Assembly: GCA_029263295.1 (NCBI GenBank)
Contig: JAJCXT010000049.1
Coordinates: 1 to 48,307, forward strand
Reading direction: 5' to 3'
From: Acidobacteriota bacterium
GTDB lineage: Bacteria > Acidobacteriota > UBA890 > WLXD01
DNA: 48,307 nt
Below the pieces are notes generated by a model. That model saw only the letters and a list, made by a program, of their open reading frames with translations. It did not search any database and was not told where the DNA came from. This document shows positions 16,374 through 22,792 of this stretch, piece after piece (within the stretch, counting starts at the first letter, position 1; each line of letters begins with the position of its first letter). A program made the translations under genes and the position numbers.

Positions 16374-17027
16374 CTATCCCGAGCAACAAGCGCATTGGCG
16401 ACCACGAAAAGCGTCCCATCCTTCGCGCGCGATGATCGGGACCATCGCCAGCGCGGCGAGCGGATCTGCCCACCACCAACCCAGCGTGGCATTCAGCACC
16501 AACCCGCCCAAGAGAATCGCCGACAAGTAGGTGCACAGCATGGTCTGCTGCGCCTCCGCATGCAGTGCTCCCGAACGCATCCCGAGCGCCACTCGCGTCT
16601 TGGCGCGAGCCAGAATCGGCATCACGATCACCGCTGCCGCCGCGACGGCAATACCCAGCATGCTCTCCTCGGGGGCTGCCGCCTGCCAGAGGACCCGGAG
16701 CGACTGGTAGCCGACATATGCGGCAAGCGCCAGAAAACTGAAGCCAATGATCCGTAATGCCACCCGTTCACTGTGCTCTCGTCGCGCGTGATCCGCGTCC
16801 GAGTAGAGCCGCCACAACGCGGCGACCGAGGCCAGCATCTCGATGGTGCTATCAACGCCGAACGCCATCAGCGCCACACTGCCCGCCATGACCGATGCGG
16901 TCAGCGACAAGCCTGCCTCGCCGACGTTGTACAGCAGCGTCAGCCAGGTCAGAAAGAGTCCGCGCTTGACGAGTTCACGGCGCGCCCGCTGAGCGGTGAG
17001 GTCGTCGGCCGTCGTACCATCGTGCAT
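16374..17027 (-). CDS. CDF-type cation transporter family protein
   Basis: A 217-residue membrane protein with about six hydrophobic segments. It belongs to the cation-diffusion-facilitator-like group recognised by SVALMAFGVDSTIEM in TM2, AEAQQTMLCTYLSAILLGG in TM5, GWWWADPLAAL in TM6 and a short cysteine-rich tail (CACCSG). The canonical HxxxD metal site of zinc-exporting CDFs is replaced by D-x3-E in TM2 and Q/T residues in TM5, so the transported ion is uncertain. The long cytoplasmic C-terminal domain of typical CDFs is absent. A TAGAAT element ends 6 nt before ATG 17027, suggesting a leaderless mRNA. It is divergent from rpmB. Confidence 0.83.
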   Translation of the reverse strand: MHDGTTADDLTAQRARRELVKRGLFLTWLTLLYNVGEAGLSLTASVMAGSVALMAFGVDSTIEMLASVAALWRLYSDADHARREHSERVALRIIGFSFLALAAYVGYQSLRVLWQAAAPEESMLGIAVAAAAVIVMPILARAKTRVALGMRSGALHAEAQQTMLCTYLSAILLGGLVLNATLGWWWADPLAALAMVPIIAREGWDAFRGRQCACCSG

Positions 17028-17033
17028 CGCGTG

Positions 17034-17039
17034 ATTCTA
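17034..17039 (-). promoter_or_regulatory. -10 element TAGAAT of a probable leaderless transporter transcript
   Basis: On the minus strand CGTAGAATCA ends with TAGAAT located 6 nt before ATG 17027. The same CGTAGAATCA string precedes the AI-2E family gene at 20546, which makes chance less likely. Confidence 0.5.
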
Positions 17040-17116
17040 CGCTCTGGCGGGCACGGGGACCTGCGGCAAGCGAACCGGGCGCCGGCCGCGAAGGGGCGTG
17101 ACTGGCGCCAGTGCTG

Positions 17117-17125
17117 TGCTATTCT
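17117..17125 (+). promoter_or_regulatory. extended -10 promoter TGCTATTCT for rpmB
   Basis: TGCTATTCT is the best -10 in the 193-nt gap before rpmB and lies about 95 nt before the start codon. Transcription starting near 17132 would produce a leader that contains the stem-loop at 17143-17186. A perfect 12-nt palindrome (actggcgccagt, 17101-17112) lies just upstream in the -35 region. Confidence 0.45.
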
Positions 17126-17142
17126 TAGCGGTCTTCGCCGCT

Positions 17143-17186
17143 GCCTCGTGGATCTCCGCGGCTCGAGTCCGCCGCCTACACGAGGC
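17143..17186 (+). ncRNA. structured 5' leader of rpmB (candidate regulatory element)
   Basis: GCCTCGTG (17143-17150) pairs perfectly with CACGAGGC (17179-17186), enclosing a smaller GCGG/CCGC hairpin with loop CTCGAGT (17158-17172). The structure ends 34 nt before the rpmB ATG. Many ribosomal protein genes are controlled by leader RNA that mimics the rRNA site of the protein; whether this one binds L28 is not known. It was checked as a tRNA and rejected because no acceptor, D or anticodon arms form. Confidence 0.4.
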
Positions 17187-17220
17187 CCCACACGGCTTTC
17201 ACGCAACAGCGAGTTTGATC

Positions 17221-17460
17221 ATGGCCAGAAAGTGCGCCATCACCGGCAAGGGACCGCGTTCGGGCAACAATGTCTCGCACGCGAACAACCGCACCAAGCG
17301 GTGGTTCCATCCCAACCTGGTGACCAAGCGAATCTGGGTAGACGAGCTCGGCCGTCATGTCCGTCTGAAGGTGTCGACCAAGACCCTCAAGGCGATCGAT
17401 CGTGACGGTCTGCTCCGCACCCTCAAGAAGAACGGCCTGCAGCTCAAAGACGTCGTCTGA
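17221..17460 (+). CDS. rpmB: 50S ribosomal protein L28
   Basis: A 79-residue basic protein with the L28 signature MARKCAITGKGPRSGNN-x-SHANN at the N-terminus and the strand pattern TKRIWVDELGRHVRLKVSTKTLKAIDRDGL. It is a component of the large ribosomal subunit. ATG 17221 gives the canonical N-terminus; the upstream extension of the open frame to 17098 is not coding. Only a weak GCGAG ribosome site precedes the start. It stands alone here, without the rpmG partner found in some genomes, and has a hairpin-rich leader. Confidence 0.97.
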   Translation: MARKCAITGKGPRSGNNVSHANNRTKRWFHPNLVTKRIWVDELGRHVRLKVSTKTLKAIDRDGLLRTLKKNGLQLKDVV

Positions 17461-17630
17461 TCGATTGACGTCTGGGGTAGCCTGGCCGGCACCGCGCCGC
17501 CGGTGGCCCGACCTGTCCGCATCTGGCCGGCACCCGTGCGCCCGGCCTCGACGTGCGTCCAGCCACAGCGCAAGCTACGCGCATGGTTCGACACGCCCGC
17601 AAGTCACCTGGGAATAGGCGCCGAGTTCTG

Positions 17631-18182
17631 ATGCGCCGCCTTACCGCGCCGTGCCTGGCACTCGCTGCGATGCTCGTGTGCATCAGCACCGCCGATTCCG
17701 CCGTCGCGCAGTCGCAGGACGACGCGGTCCTCACCCGCGCCCTGCTCGCATTGCAGGCCGAGGATCTCGACGGCCAAGTCTGGACCCACGCCGATCTGCG
17801 TGGCCGCATCACCCTGGTGGATTTCTGGGCCACATGGTGCGCACCCTGCCGCCGCGAGTTACCCTTCCTGAAGCGCGCGAGAGAACTCTACGGCGACGAG
17901 TTCCAGATCCTCGGCATCAGCTTCGACACGTTCAGTCGCGGCGAACTGCGCGACTGGATGACCCAGGAAGGGGTGAAATGGGCTCAGATCCATGCCCGCC
18001 GGAGCTTCCGCGCCGACCTGGCGCGCGCCTTCCGCATCGACCGGCTGCCAACGAACTTCCTGCTCGACCAGGACGGCCGCGTGCGCGCCATGAACGTCCG
18101 TGGGCGCGATCTGTTCATCGAGATCGAAAAGCTGCGCGAACGCGCCGCCGAGAACGGCACCGGCACCGGCCCCTCCTCCTAG
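17631..18182 (+). CDS. TlpA/ResA-like periplasmic thioredoxin
   Basis: A 183-residue exported thioredoxin-fold protein. The signal peptide is residues 1-27 (RRLTAPCLALAAMLVCIST...AVAQ), the redox motif is WCAPC at 69-73 within TLVDFWATWCAPCRRELPFL, and the cis-proline loop is DRLPTNFLLD near 148. Such proteins reduce disulfides in the periplasm, for example in cytochrome c or oxidase maturation. The start is ATG 17631, which gives a proper signal sequence; earlier in-frame ATGs at 17553 and 17583 would add an Arg-rich extension. It follows rpmB by 170 nt of non-coding sequence and is convergent with a membrane-protein gene. Confidence 0.87.
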   Translation: MRRLTAPCLALAAMLVCISTADSAVAQSQDDAVLTRALLALQAEDLDGQVWTHADLRGRITLVDFWATWCAPCRRELPFLKRARELYGDEFQILGISFDTFSRGELRDWMTQEGVKWAQIHARRSFRADLARAFRIDRLPTNFLLDQDGRVRAMNVRGRDLFIEIEKLRERAAENGTGTGPSS

Positions 18183-18192
18183 CGGCGAGTCT

Positions 18193-18225
18193 GGGGCCGG
18201 CCTGGAGGGCCTCCAGAGCCGACCC
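18193..18225. terminator. hairpin between convergent genes
   Basis: GGGGCCGGC (18193-18201) can pair with GCCGACCCC (18217-18225) with one mismatch, closing an inner CTGGAGG/CCTCCAG hairpin (18202-18216). It lies just after the TlpA stop codon and before the stop of the opposing gene, the expected place for a bidirectional terminator. There is no T-run. Confidence 0.45.
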
Positions 18226-18246
18226 CGTCGAATCGCTACGTGGCGA

Positions 18247-18807
18247 CTAGGGCCACAGCCAGCCGAATACTCCAGCGGTGACCAACGAGTAGATGAGCCC
18301 GTCGATGATGGACTTCAGAGCCGACGATGGCTTTGCTCCCATCCAGATCACTTCCTGCCACACGCCGCCGGAATAGCCCAAGAACGCGGCTGCTCCGACA
18401 ACCTGAAACACGTGCAGGTAGTCGGTACCTGGTCCCAGCGTGGCACTACCGACGTAGCCCGAGAAGAGGCCAATCACCACACAGTAGAAGAACCAGTGTG
18501 TGAGCGTCTTGCCCATGTTCATCGGGCCCGTGGGGAACACCGTCAACTTGCCCGCCGGCCCTTTGGCCCACTTCTCCTGGATCTCCGGCGACTTCATGTT
18601 GTCAGCGGGATTGTCGGCGCATGGGAAGACATACTCCCCTGGGCCGGCCCCGGCCGTGCGCAGGGCATCAATGACATCGTCCTCGTTGGGTAACTTGACG
18701 TAATCACCGTTGTGCCAACCGATGACCATGTGGATCAGCGAACTGGCGATAAACACAGCGACGGCCGACAGCACGATGGGCAGCCAGAGCGCGGTGAGAG
18801 AGACCAT
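18247..18807 (-). CDS. conserved membrane protein of unknown function
   Basis: A 186-residue protein with one N-terminal hydrophobic segment (WLPIVLSAVAVFIASSLIHMVIGW), a soluble loop of about 80 residues with a single cysteine (EYVFPCADNP) and a GPMNMGKTLTHWFF motif, and three C-terminal hydrophobic segments. I recognise no named domain. The start is ATG 18807, because a near-perfect AAGGAGGT sequence lies 4 nt upstream; the open frame continues upstream to 18888 without a ribosome site. It is convergent with the TlpA gene and follows the GST gene by about 118 nt on the same strand. Confidence 0.8.
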   Translation of the reverse strand: MVSLTALWLPIVLSAVAVFIASSLIHMVIGWHNGDYVKLPNEDDVIDALRTAGAGPGEYVFPCADNPADNMKSPEIQEKWAKGPAGKLTVFPTGPMNMGKTLTHWFFYCVVIGLFSGYVGSATLGPGTDYLHVFQVVGAAAFLGYSGGVWQEVIWMGAKPSSALKSIIDGLIYSLVTAGVFGWLWP

Positions 18808-18925
18808 CTCTACCTCCTTGGAGCAGGGGACGCCGCCGAGCAGCGCGGGAGTCGGGCGGGAATCTAGCGCCTCGCGGGCAGGTCGCACAACCGCAGCTGC
18901 GACTCCCCGTCGGTGATGAGGGCCG

Positions 18926-19519
18926 CTAGTGATCGATGGTCACGTGACCGGGCTGCGCCGCCACGCGTTCAATCCAGCGCGCCACGCCAGGATAGTCATC
19001 CAGACTGAGGCCCGCCTCATCGGCGACATGGGTGTAGCCGTACAACGCGATATCGGCGACGGTGCACGTGTCGCCAACCAGGAAGTCATGTTCGCTCAGA
19101 TGACGTTCCATCGCGCCCAGCGCCTTCTCGCCGCCGGCTTGCTTGGCCGCAATCAGCTCCCGGTCGGGGTCCTCCGCATAGTGCAGCAGGTAGCGAGCCA
19201 CCGCGATGTTGGGCTCGTGGTCGTACTGCTCGAAGAACATCCACTGCAGAACCCGAGCGCGAGCCAGGGGGTCGGTCGGCATGTAGGGCGTACCCTCGGC
19301 GAGATAGCAGAGAATCGCATTCGACTCGGCCAGCGTGGTGCCGTCATCGAGTTCGAGCACGGGGATGCGCAGCGCCGGGTTCTTGCCTCCGAGGACCTCC
19401 TCGCGATCGCTGCGATCGACAACGCTCAGCTGGATGCGCTCATAGTCGATGCTTCGCATGGCCAACAGCAACCGAACCTTGTAGGCATTCCCCGAAACGG
19501 CGTTGTCGTACAGGCGCAT
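18926..19519 (-). CDS. glutathione S-transferase family protein
   Basis: A 197-residue cytosolic protein with the two GST domains. The N-terminal thioredoxin-like part has MRLYDNAVSGNAYKVRLLL with a candidate catalytic serine near residue 9, the cis-proline in ALRIPVLELDDG and the glutathione-gamma-glutamyl contact LAESNAIL. The helical C-terminal domain contains LVGDTCTVADIALYGYTHV, the N-capping box region conserved in GSTs. The acceptor of glutathione is unknown. It starts 4 nt after the stop of the AI-2E family gene, so the two are co-transcribed. Confidence 0.9.
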   Translation of the reverse strand: MRLYDNAVSGNAYKVRLLLAMRSIDYERIQLSVVDRSDREEVLGGKNPALRIPVLELDDGTTLAESNAILCYLAEGTPYMPTDPLARARVLQWMFFEQYDHEPNIAVARYLLHYAEDPDRELIAAKQAGGEKALGAMERHLSEHDFLVGDTCTVADIALYGYTHVADEAGLSLDDYPGVARWIERVAAQPGHVTIDH

Positions 19520-19523
19520 ACGA

Positions 19524-20546
19524 TCAATCCTCTCCGAACAACGGGTCGAGGCGACCTGCCATGGCTTCAGCGAACGGCCGCGTGTACTCCAGGCGTCCGA
19601 AGAGAATGCGAACGACCGCCGCGAGGGGCGCCGCCAGAAACAGGCCCACGACGCCCCAGAGCGTGCCCCAGAGGACTAACGACATCAGCGTGACGATGGG
19701 GTGAACATCGAGCGACTCACCGTAGATCTTGGGCTCGATGAAGTTGCCCATCGTCATCTGAATGGCGCCCGGCAGCGCGATCGCCAGCACCGCGGCGGTA
19801 GTGCTGAGCGACGGATCGACCACAACGACCGGCAGCGGAAGGAGCGTGGCGACGATCGAGCCCACCGACGGGATGAAGTTCAGCAGGAATGAGAGCAGAC
19901 CGAACATCAGCGCGTACTGCACCCCGAGTAACTGCAGGACCATCCCTACCGAGAACCCTGTAACGAGCGACACGAGAAACTTGATTCCCAGGTAACGCTG
20001 CACCCGGCTCTCCACCTCGGCCCATACGCTGCCGTGCGGGCGGGCTGCACTGCGACCGATCAGCAGGAAGACCACGAATACGGTGACCAGAATGCCGTTC
20101 GAAAGGATGTCGATCACGGCGTTGCCGATGCCGACGACCACACCTCCGAACTGGGCTGTCAGTTGACCGATGAACTGGCTGGTATCGATCCCGTACTCAT
20201 CGAAGGGCAGCCGATCCACCGTGCTGACCACAAACACGCTGATCTGCTGCTGGTACTGTCCCGCGTTCTGGATCACGCGGGCGACTGACACCGAGGTGAT
20301 GATGCCCGCCAGCGCGAGTACGAGCACAGCGATCATCACGGAGGTCACAACCGCTATGCCTCGCGGAAAGCGCAGCCGCCGCATCTGGACATCGATGAGC
20401 GGCGTCAGCCCCATGGTGATGAACAGCGCCAGGACGAACGGCACCAGGACCGCGCGGAGCACGTACAGCACTCCCCCCGTGGTGAAGACGGTGAGGAGAA
20501 TCAGGCAGATCGTGATGGTCCGCATGTCGCGGTCGGTCGGGCTCAT
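19524..20546 (-). CDS. AI-2E family (TqsA/PerM-like) membrane exporter
   Basis: A 340-residue membrane protein with about eight hydrophobic segments. The family pattern is clear: FTTGGVLYVLRAVLVPFVLALFITMGLTPLID near the N-terminus, GLLSFLLNFIPSVGSIVATLLPLPVV near residue 230, and MGNFIEPKIYGESLDVHPIVTLMSLVLWGTLWG near 265-297, followed by AAPLAAVVRILF. Members export diverse small molecules or ions, and AI-2 is only one proposal, so the substrate is open. A TAGAAT element ends 7 nt before ATG 20546, suggesting a leaderless mRNA. The gst gene follows 4 nt after its stop. Confidence 0.9.
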   Translation of the reverse strand: MSPTDRDMRTITICLILLTVFTTGGVLYVLRAVLVPFVLALFITMGLTPLIDVQMRRLRFPRGIAVVTSVMIAVLVLALAGIITSVSVARVIQNAGQYQQQISVFVVSTVDRLPFDEYGIDTSQFIGQLTAQFGGVVVGIGNAVIDILSNGILVTVFVVFLLIGRSAARPHGSVWAEVESRVQRYLGIKFLVSLVTGFSVGMVLQLLGVQYALMFGLLSFLLNFIPSVGSIVATLLPLPVVVVDPSLSTTAAVLAIALPGAIQMTMGNFIEPKIYGESLDVHPIVTLMSLVLWGTLWGVVGLFLAAPLAAVVRILFGRLEYTRPFAEAMAGRLDPLFGED

Positions 20547-20553
20547 TACCCTG

Positions 20554-20559
20554 ATTCTA
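20554..20559 (-). promoter_or_regulatory. -10 element TAGAAT of a probable leaderless AI-2E family transcript
   Basis: CGTAGAATCA on the minus strand, hexamer 7 nt before ATG 20546, identical over ten bases to the element before the transporter gene at 17027. Confidence 0.5.
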
Positions 20560-20588
20560 CGCGATCGGCCGAAGCCAGGACGTTGTCG

Positions 20589-22283
20589 CTAAACCAACGG
20601 CGGCCGCCGCAGGTGAAAGTCCGTGGCCTGCTGGTACGCATGCGCTACTTGCAGTGCCTCGGCGTCCCGGTAGAGGTTGCCGAGGAACGAGATGCTCACC
20701 GGAGTGTCATCGTCGCGGAAGCCGTTCGGCACCACCACGCACGGTTGGCCCGTGAGGTTCGTAGCGCCGAGGATGCCCAGCCTGTACGACGGCGCCACCA
20801 CAACATCAACGTCGCGCCAGGCCTCGGCGAGTTGCACCTGATACATCGCCCGCGCACGGTTGGCCTGGATGTACTCCACGGCCGGAATCATCCGCGCCGT
20901 GCGGAAGCTATTGGGCCATGCGTTGCCACCCTGCCGGGTGAGTTCATCATCGCGTCCCGAGCGGGTCAGGTCGTCGAACGCAGTCGCGGCTTCGGCGCTG
21001 AGGATGAAGCTCAGGGCGTCCACCGGAAAGTCGGGTAGCTGCACGGGGCGCAGCTCGATGCCGATGTCCTGCCGCAGCACTCGCAACGTCTCGAGGTCGA
21101 AGGCGCGGTTGTCGTAGCGTTCCGCCGGCTCGAAGGCCGCCTCCAGGAACCCCACCCGCAGCTTCGTCACGTCGCGGTCGGCCAGCCATCGAAATGGTGT
21201 CGTCCGCGCGGTGGGATCGAGGCCGTCACCGCCGTGAATGGCACTGAACACGAGCGCACAATCTTCGGCCGAGCGGCACATGGGCCCGATCTTGTCCATG
21301 CTCCACGACAGCGCCATCGCTCCATGGCGACTGATCCGTCCGAAGGTCGGGCGCAGTCCGGTGACGCCGTTGCGCGTGCTCGGCGAGATGATGCTGCCGC
21401 GCGTCTCGGTGCCGAGCGAGAAGCCCACACACCCCGACGCCGTCGCCGAACCCGGCCCCGCCGACGAACCACTCGAGCCCTGCTCGGGATTCCACGGATT
21501 CCTGGTCCGGCCCCCGAACCAGACATCGCCCATGGCCAGCGCGCCGAGCGTCAACTTGGCAACGAGGACTGCTCCAGCATCATCAAGCCGCCGTACCACC
21601 GTCGCGTCACCCTCCAGACGCTGATCGCGGTACGGTGCCGCGCCCCAGGTGGTCGGGTAGCCGTCGACGGCAAACAGGTCTTTCGCACCCCATGGCACAC
21701 CGTGCAGCGGTCCACGCGACTCGCCGGCCGCGAGCTCGCGATCGGCACGCGCCGCGGCTCGCAGCGCCCGTTCCGCGGTAGGCGTTACCTGGAAGTGCAG
21801 TTGCGGGTCGTAACGCTCGAGCCGCTGCAGGTAGAGCCGGGTAAGTTCCGTGGCACTGACCTGGCGCTCGGCCAACAGGCGGGCAAGTTGCGAGACGCTC
21901 GCGAACGCGAGGTCGTCATCCGACTCCGGCCGTGTCAGACCTGGCCAGCGAGTTGCCCGCATCTCGTCGTCGCCGGCCGGGATGGGTGCACCGACTCCGG
22001 GCAGGTCAGGCTCGAACAGCAACGCGGGCGCCACATCATTGCCAATCGCCAGTTGGCGTATCGCGGCGTACGCCTGCTGGTAGCGGGCAAGACCGCCACG
22101 CATCATCTCCCGTTCATCGTCGTCGAACTCCAGTCCGGCAACGCGTTCCGCGGAAGCGATCATCGCGGAGGTCACCGGCGACTCGGGATTCTCCTGCATG
22201 CGGCTCCACAGGGCCTCCCCGAGGCCGGTGCCCGCGAATCCGGCCGCGCCGAAGTACTCGAGAAGCTGTCGGCGATCGATCAT
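20589..22283 (-). CDS. amidase-signature family hydrolase, probably Tat-exported
   Basis: A 564-residue amidase with the Ser-cisSer-Lys catalytic triad visible: Lys in PWGAKDLFAV, cis-Ser in GSSGSSAGPGSATA and nucleophile Ser in GTETRGSIISPS. Members hydrolyse amides, including Glu/Asp-tRNA, fatty-acid amides or nitrile-derived amides. The N-terminus MIDRRQLLEYFGAAGFAG resembles a twin-arginine leader, so export is possible; that and the ~110-residue N-terminal extension make GatA unlikely. The start is ATG 22283, with GGAGG 4 nt upstream. It diverges from the padR-permease pair, with the PadR operator between them. Confidence 0.88.
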   Translation of the reverse strand: MIDRRQLLEYFGAAGFAGTGLGEALWSRMQENPESPVTSAMIASAERVAGLEFDDDEREMMRGGLARYQQAYAAIRQLAIGNDVAPALLFEPDLPGVGAPIPAGDDEMRATRWPGLTRPESDDDLAFASVSQLARLLAERQVSATELTRLYLQRLERYDPQLHFQVTPTAERALRAAARADRELAAGESRGPLHGVPWGAKDLFAVDGYPTTWGAAPYRDQRLEGDATVVRRLDDAGAVLVAKLTLGALAMGDVWFGGRTRNPWNPEQGSSGSSAGPGSATASGCVGFSLGTETRGSIISPSTRNGVTGLRPTFGRISRHGAMALSWSMDKIGPMCRSAEDCALVFSAIHGGDGLDPTARTTPFRWLADRDVTKLRVGFLEAAFEPAERYDNRAFDLETLRVLRQDIGIELRPVQLPDFPVDALSFILSAEAATAFDDLTRSGRDDELTRQGGNAWPNSFRTARMIPAVEYIQANRARAMYQVQLAEAWRDVDVVVAPSYRLGILGATNLTGQPCVVVPNGFRDDDTPVSISFLGNLYRDAEALQVAHAYQQATDFHLRRPPLV

Positions 22284-22354
22284 TTTGCCTCCGGTCAACC
22301 AGGTAGCACTGCAACATTCGCTGGCCCGATCGTATCAATCCGCGCGGGTCGGAC

Positions 22355-22383
22355 TTGATCTATAGACAATATGTCTATACACA
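22355..22383. promoter_or_regulatory. PadR operator palindrome within a promoter
   Basis: TATAGACAATATGTCTATA (22361-22379) is a perfect 8-bp inverted repeat around a 3-nt centre in otherwise GC-rich DNA. A TTGATC -35-like hexamer (22355-22360) precedes it and a TACACA -10-like hexamer (22378-22383) overlaps its right end with 17-nt spacing, so a bound dimer would block RNA polymerase. PadR proteins typically bind ATGT/ACAT-type palindromes in front of their own operon. Confidence 0.65.
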
Positions 22384-22438
22384 TAGGGTCGGTAGATGCT
22401 CGCAGTCGCCAACTACCCGAGAAACGGAGCCTGAGCAA

Positions 22439-22792
22439 GTGGACCTGCCCGACGCGAACGAGTTCGTGCCCCTGAAGCCAGACGTCTTCGCAGTGCTGTT
22501 GGTCCTCTTGGACGGAGACGCCCACGGCTACGCGATCATGCAACAGGCGCCGGCACAGTCCACCGGAACCGGCCAACTGCAGGCAGGCGCCCTTTACCGA
22601 ATCCTGAAGCGCATGCTCGACGAGAACCTCATCACCGAGTTGGAACGGCAGCAGGTCGACGGAGCCCCGGACAAGCGTCGCCGCTACTACCGGATCTCTG
22701 CGTTGGGGCGTGACGTGGCAGCCGCCGAAGCACGCCGCATGGCAGAACTCCTCGCCTTCTCTCAGACCCGCGATCTTCTGGAGAAGGTATGA
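22439..22792 (+). CDS. PadR-family transcriptional regulator
   Basis: A 117-residue winged-helix regulator. The PadR-N domain is readable as PLKPDVFAVLLVLLDGDAHGYAIMQQ at the N-terminus, the recognition helix region GALYRILKRMLDENLI, and the wing DKRRRYYRISALGRDVAAAEARRM. PadR proteins repress neighbouring genes until a ligand binds. The start is GTG 22439, with CGGAG about 9 nt upstream; the longer frame to 22355 runs through the operator. Its stop codon overlaps the ATG of the downstream permease (ATGA), a classical padR-ADOP permease pair seen in Acidobacteriota-like genomes. Confidence 0.9.
   Translation: MDLPDANEFVPLKPDVFAVLLVLLDGDAHGYAIMQQAPAQSTGTGQLQAGALYRILKRMLDENLITELERQQVDGAPDKRRRYYRISALGRDVAAAEARRMAELLAFSQTRDLLEKV

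Noticed and set aside
17101..17112. 12-nt perfect palindrome upstream of rpmB as an operator
   Set aside because: It is short and GC-rich with no second copy or matching regulator; kept only as a note in the promoter entry.
17120..17190. Possible tRNA before rpmB, because of a T-arm-like ggctcgagtccgcc
   Set aside because: No acceptor stem, D-arm or anticodon arm can be formed around it; the bases are better explained by the 8-bp leader hairpin.
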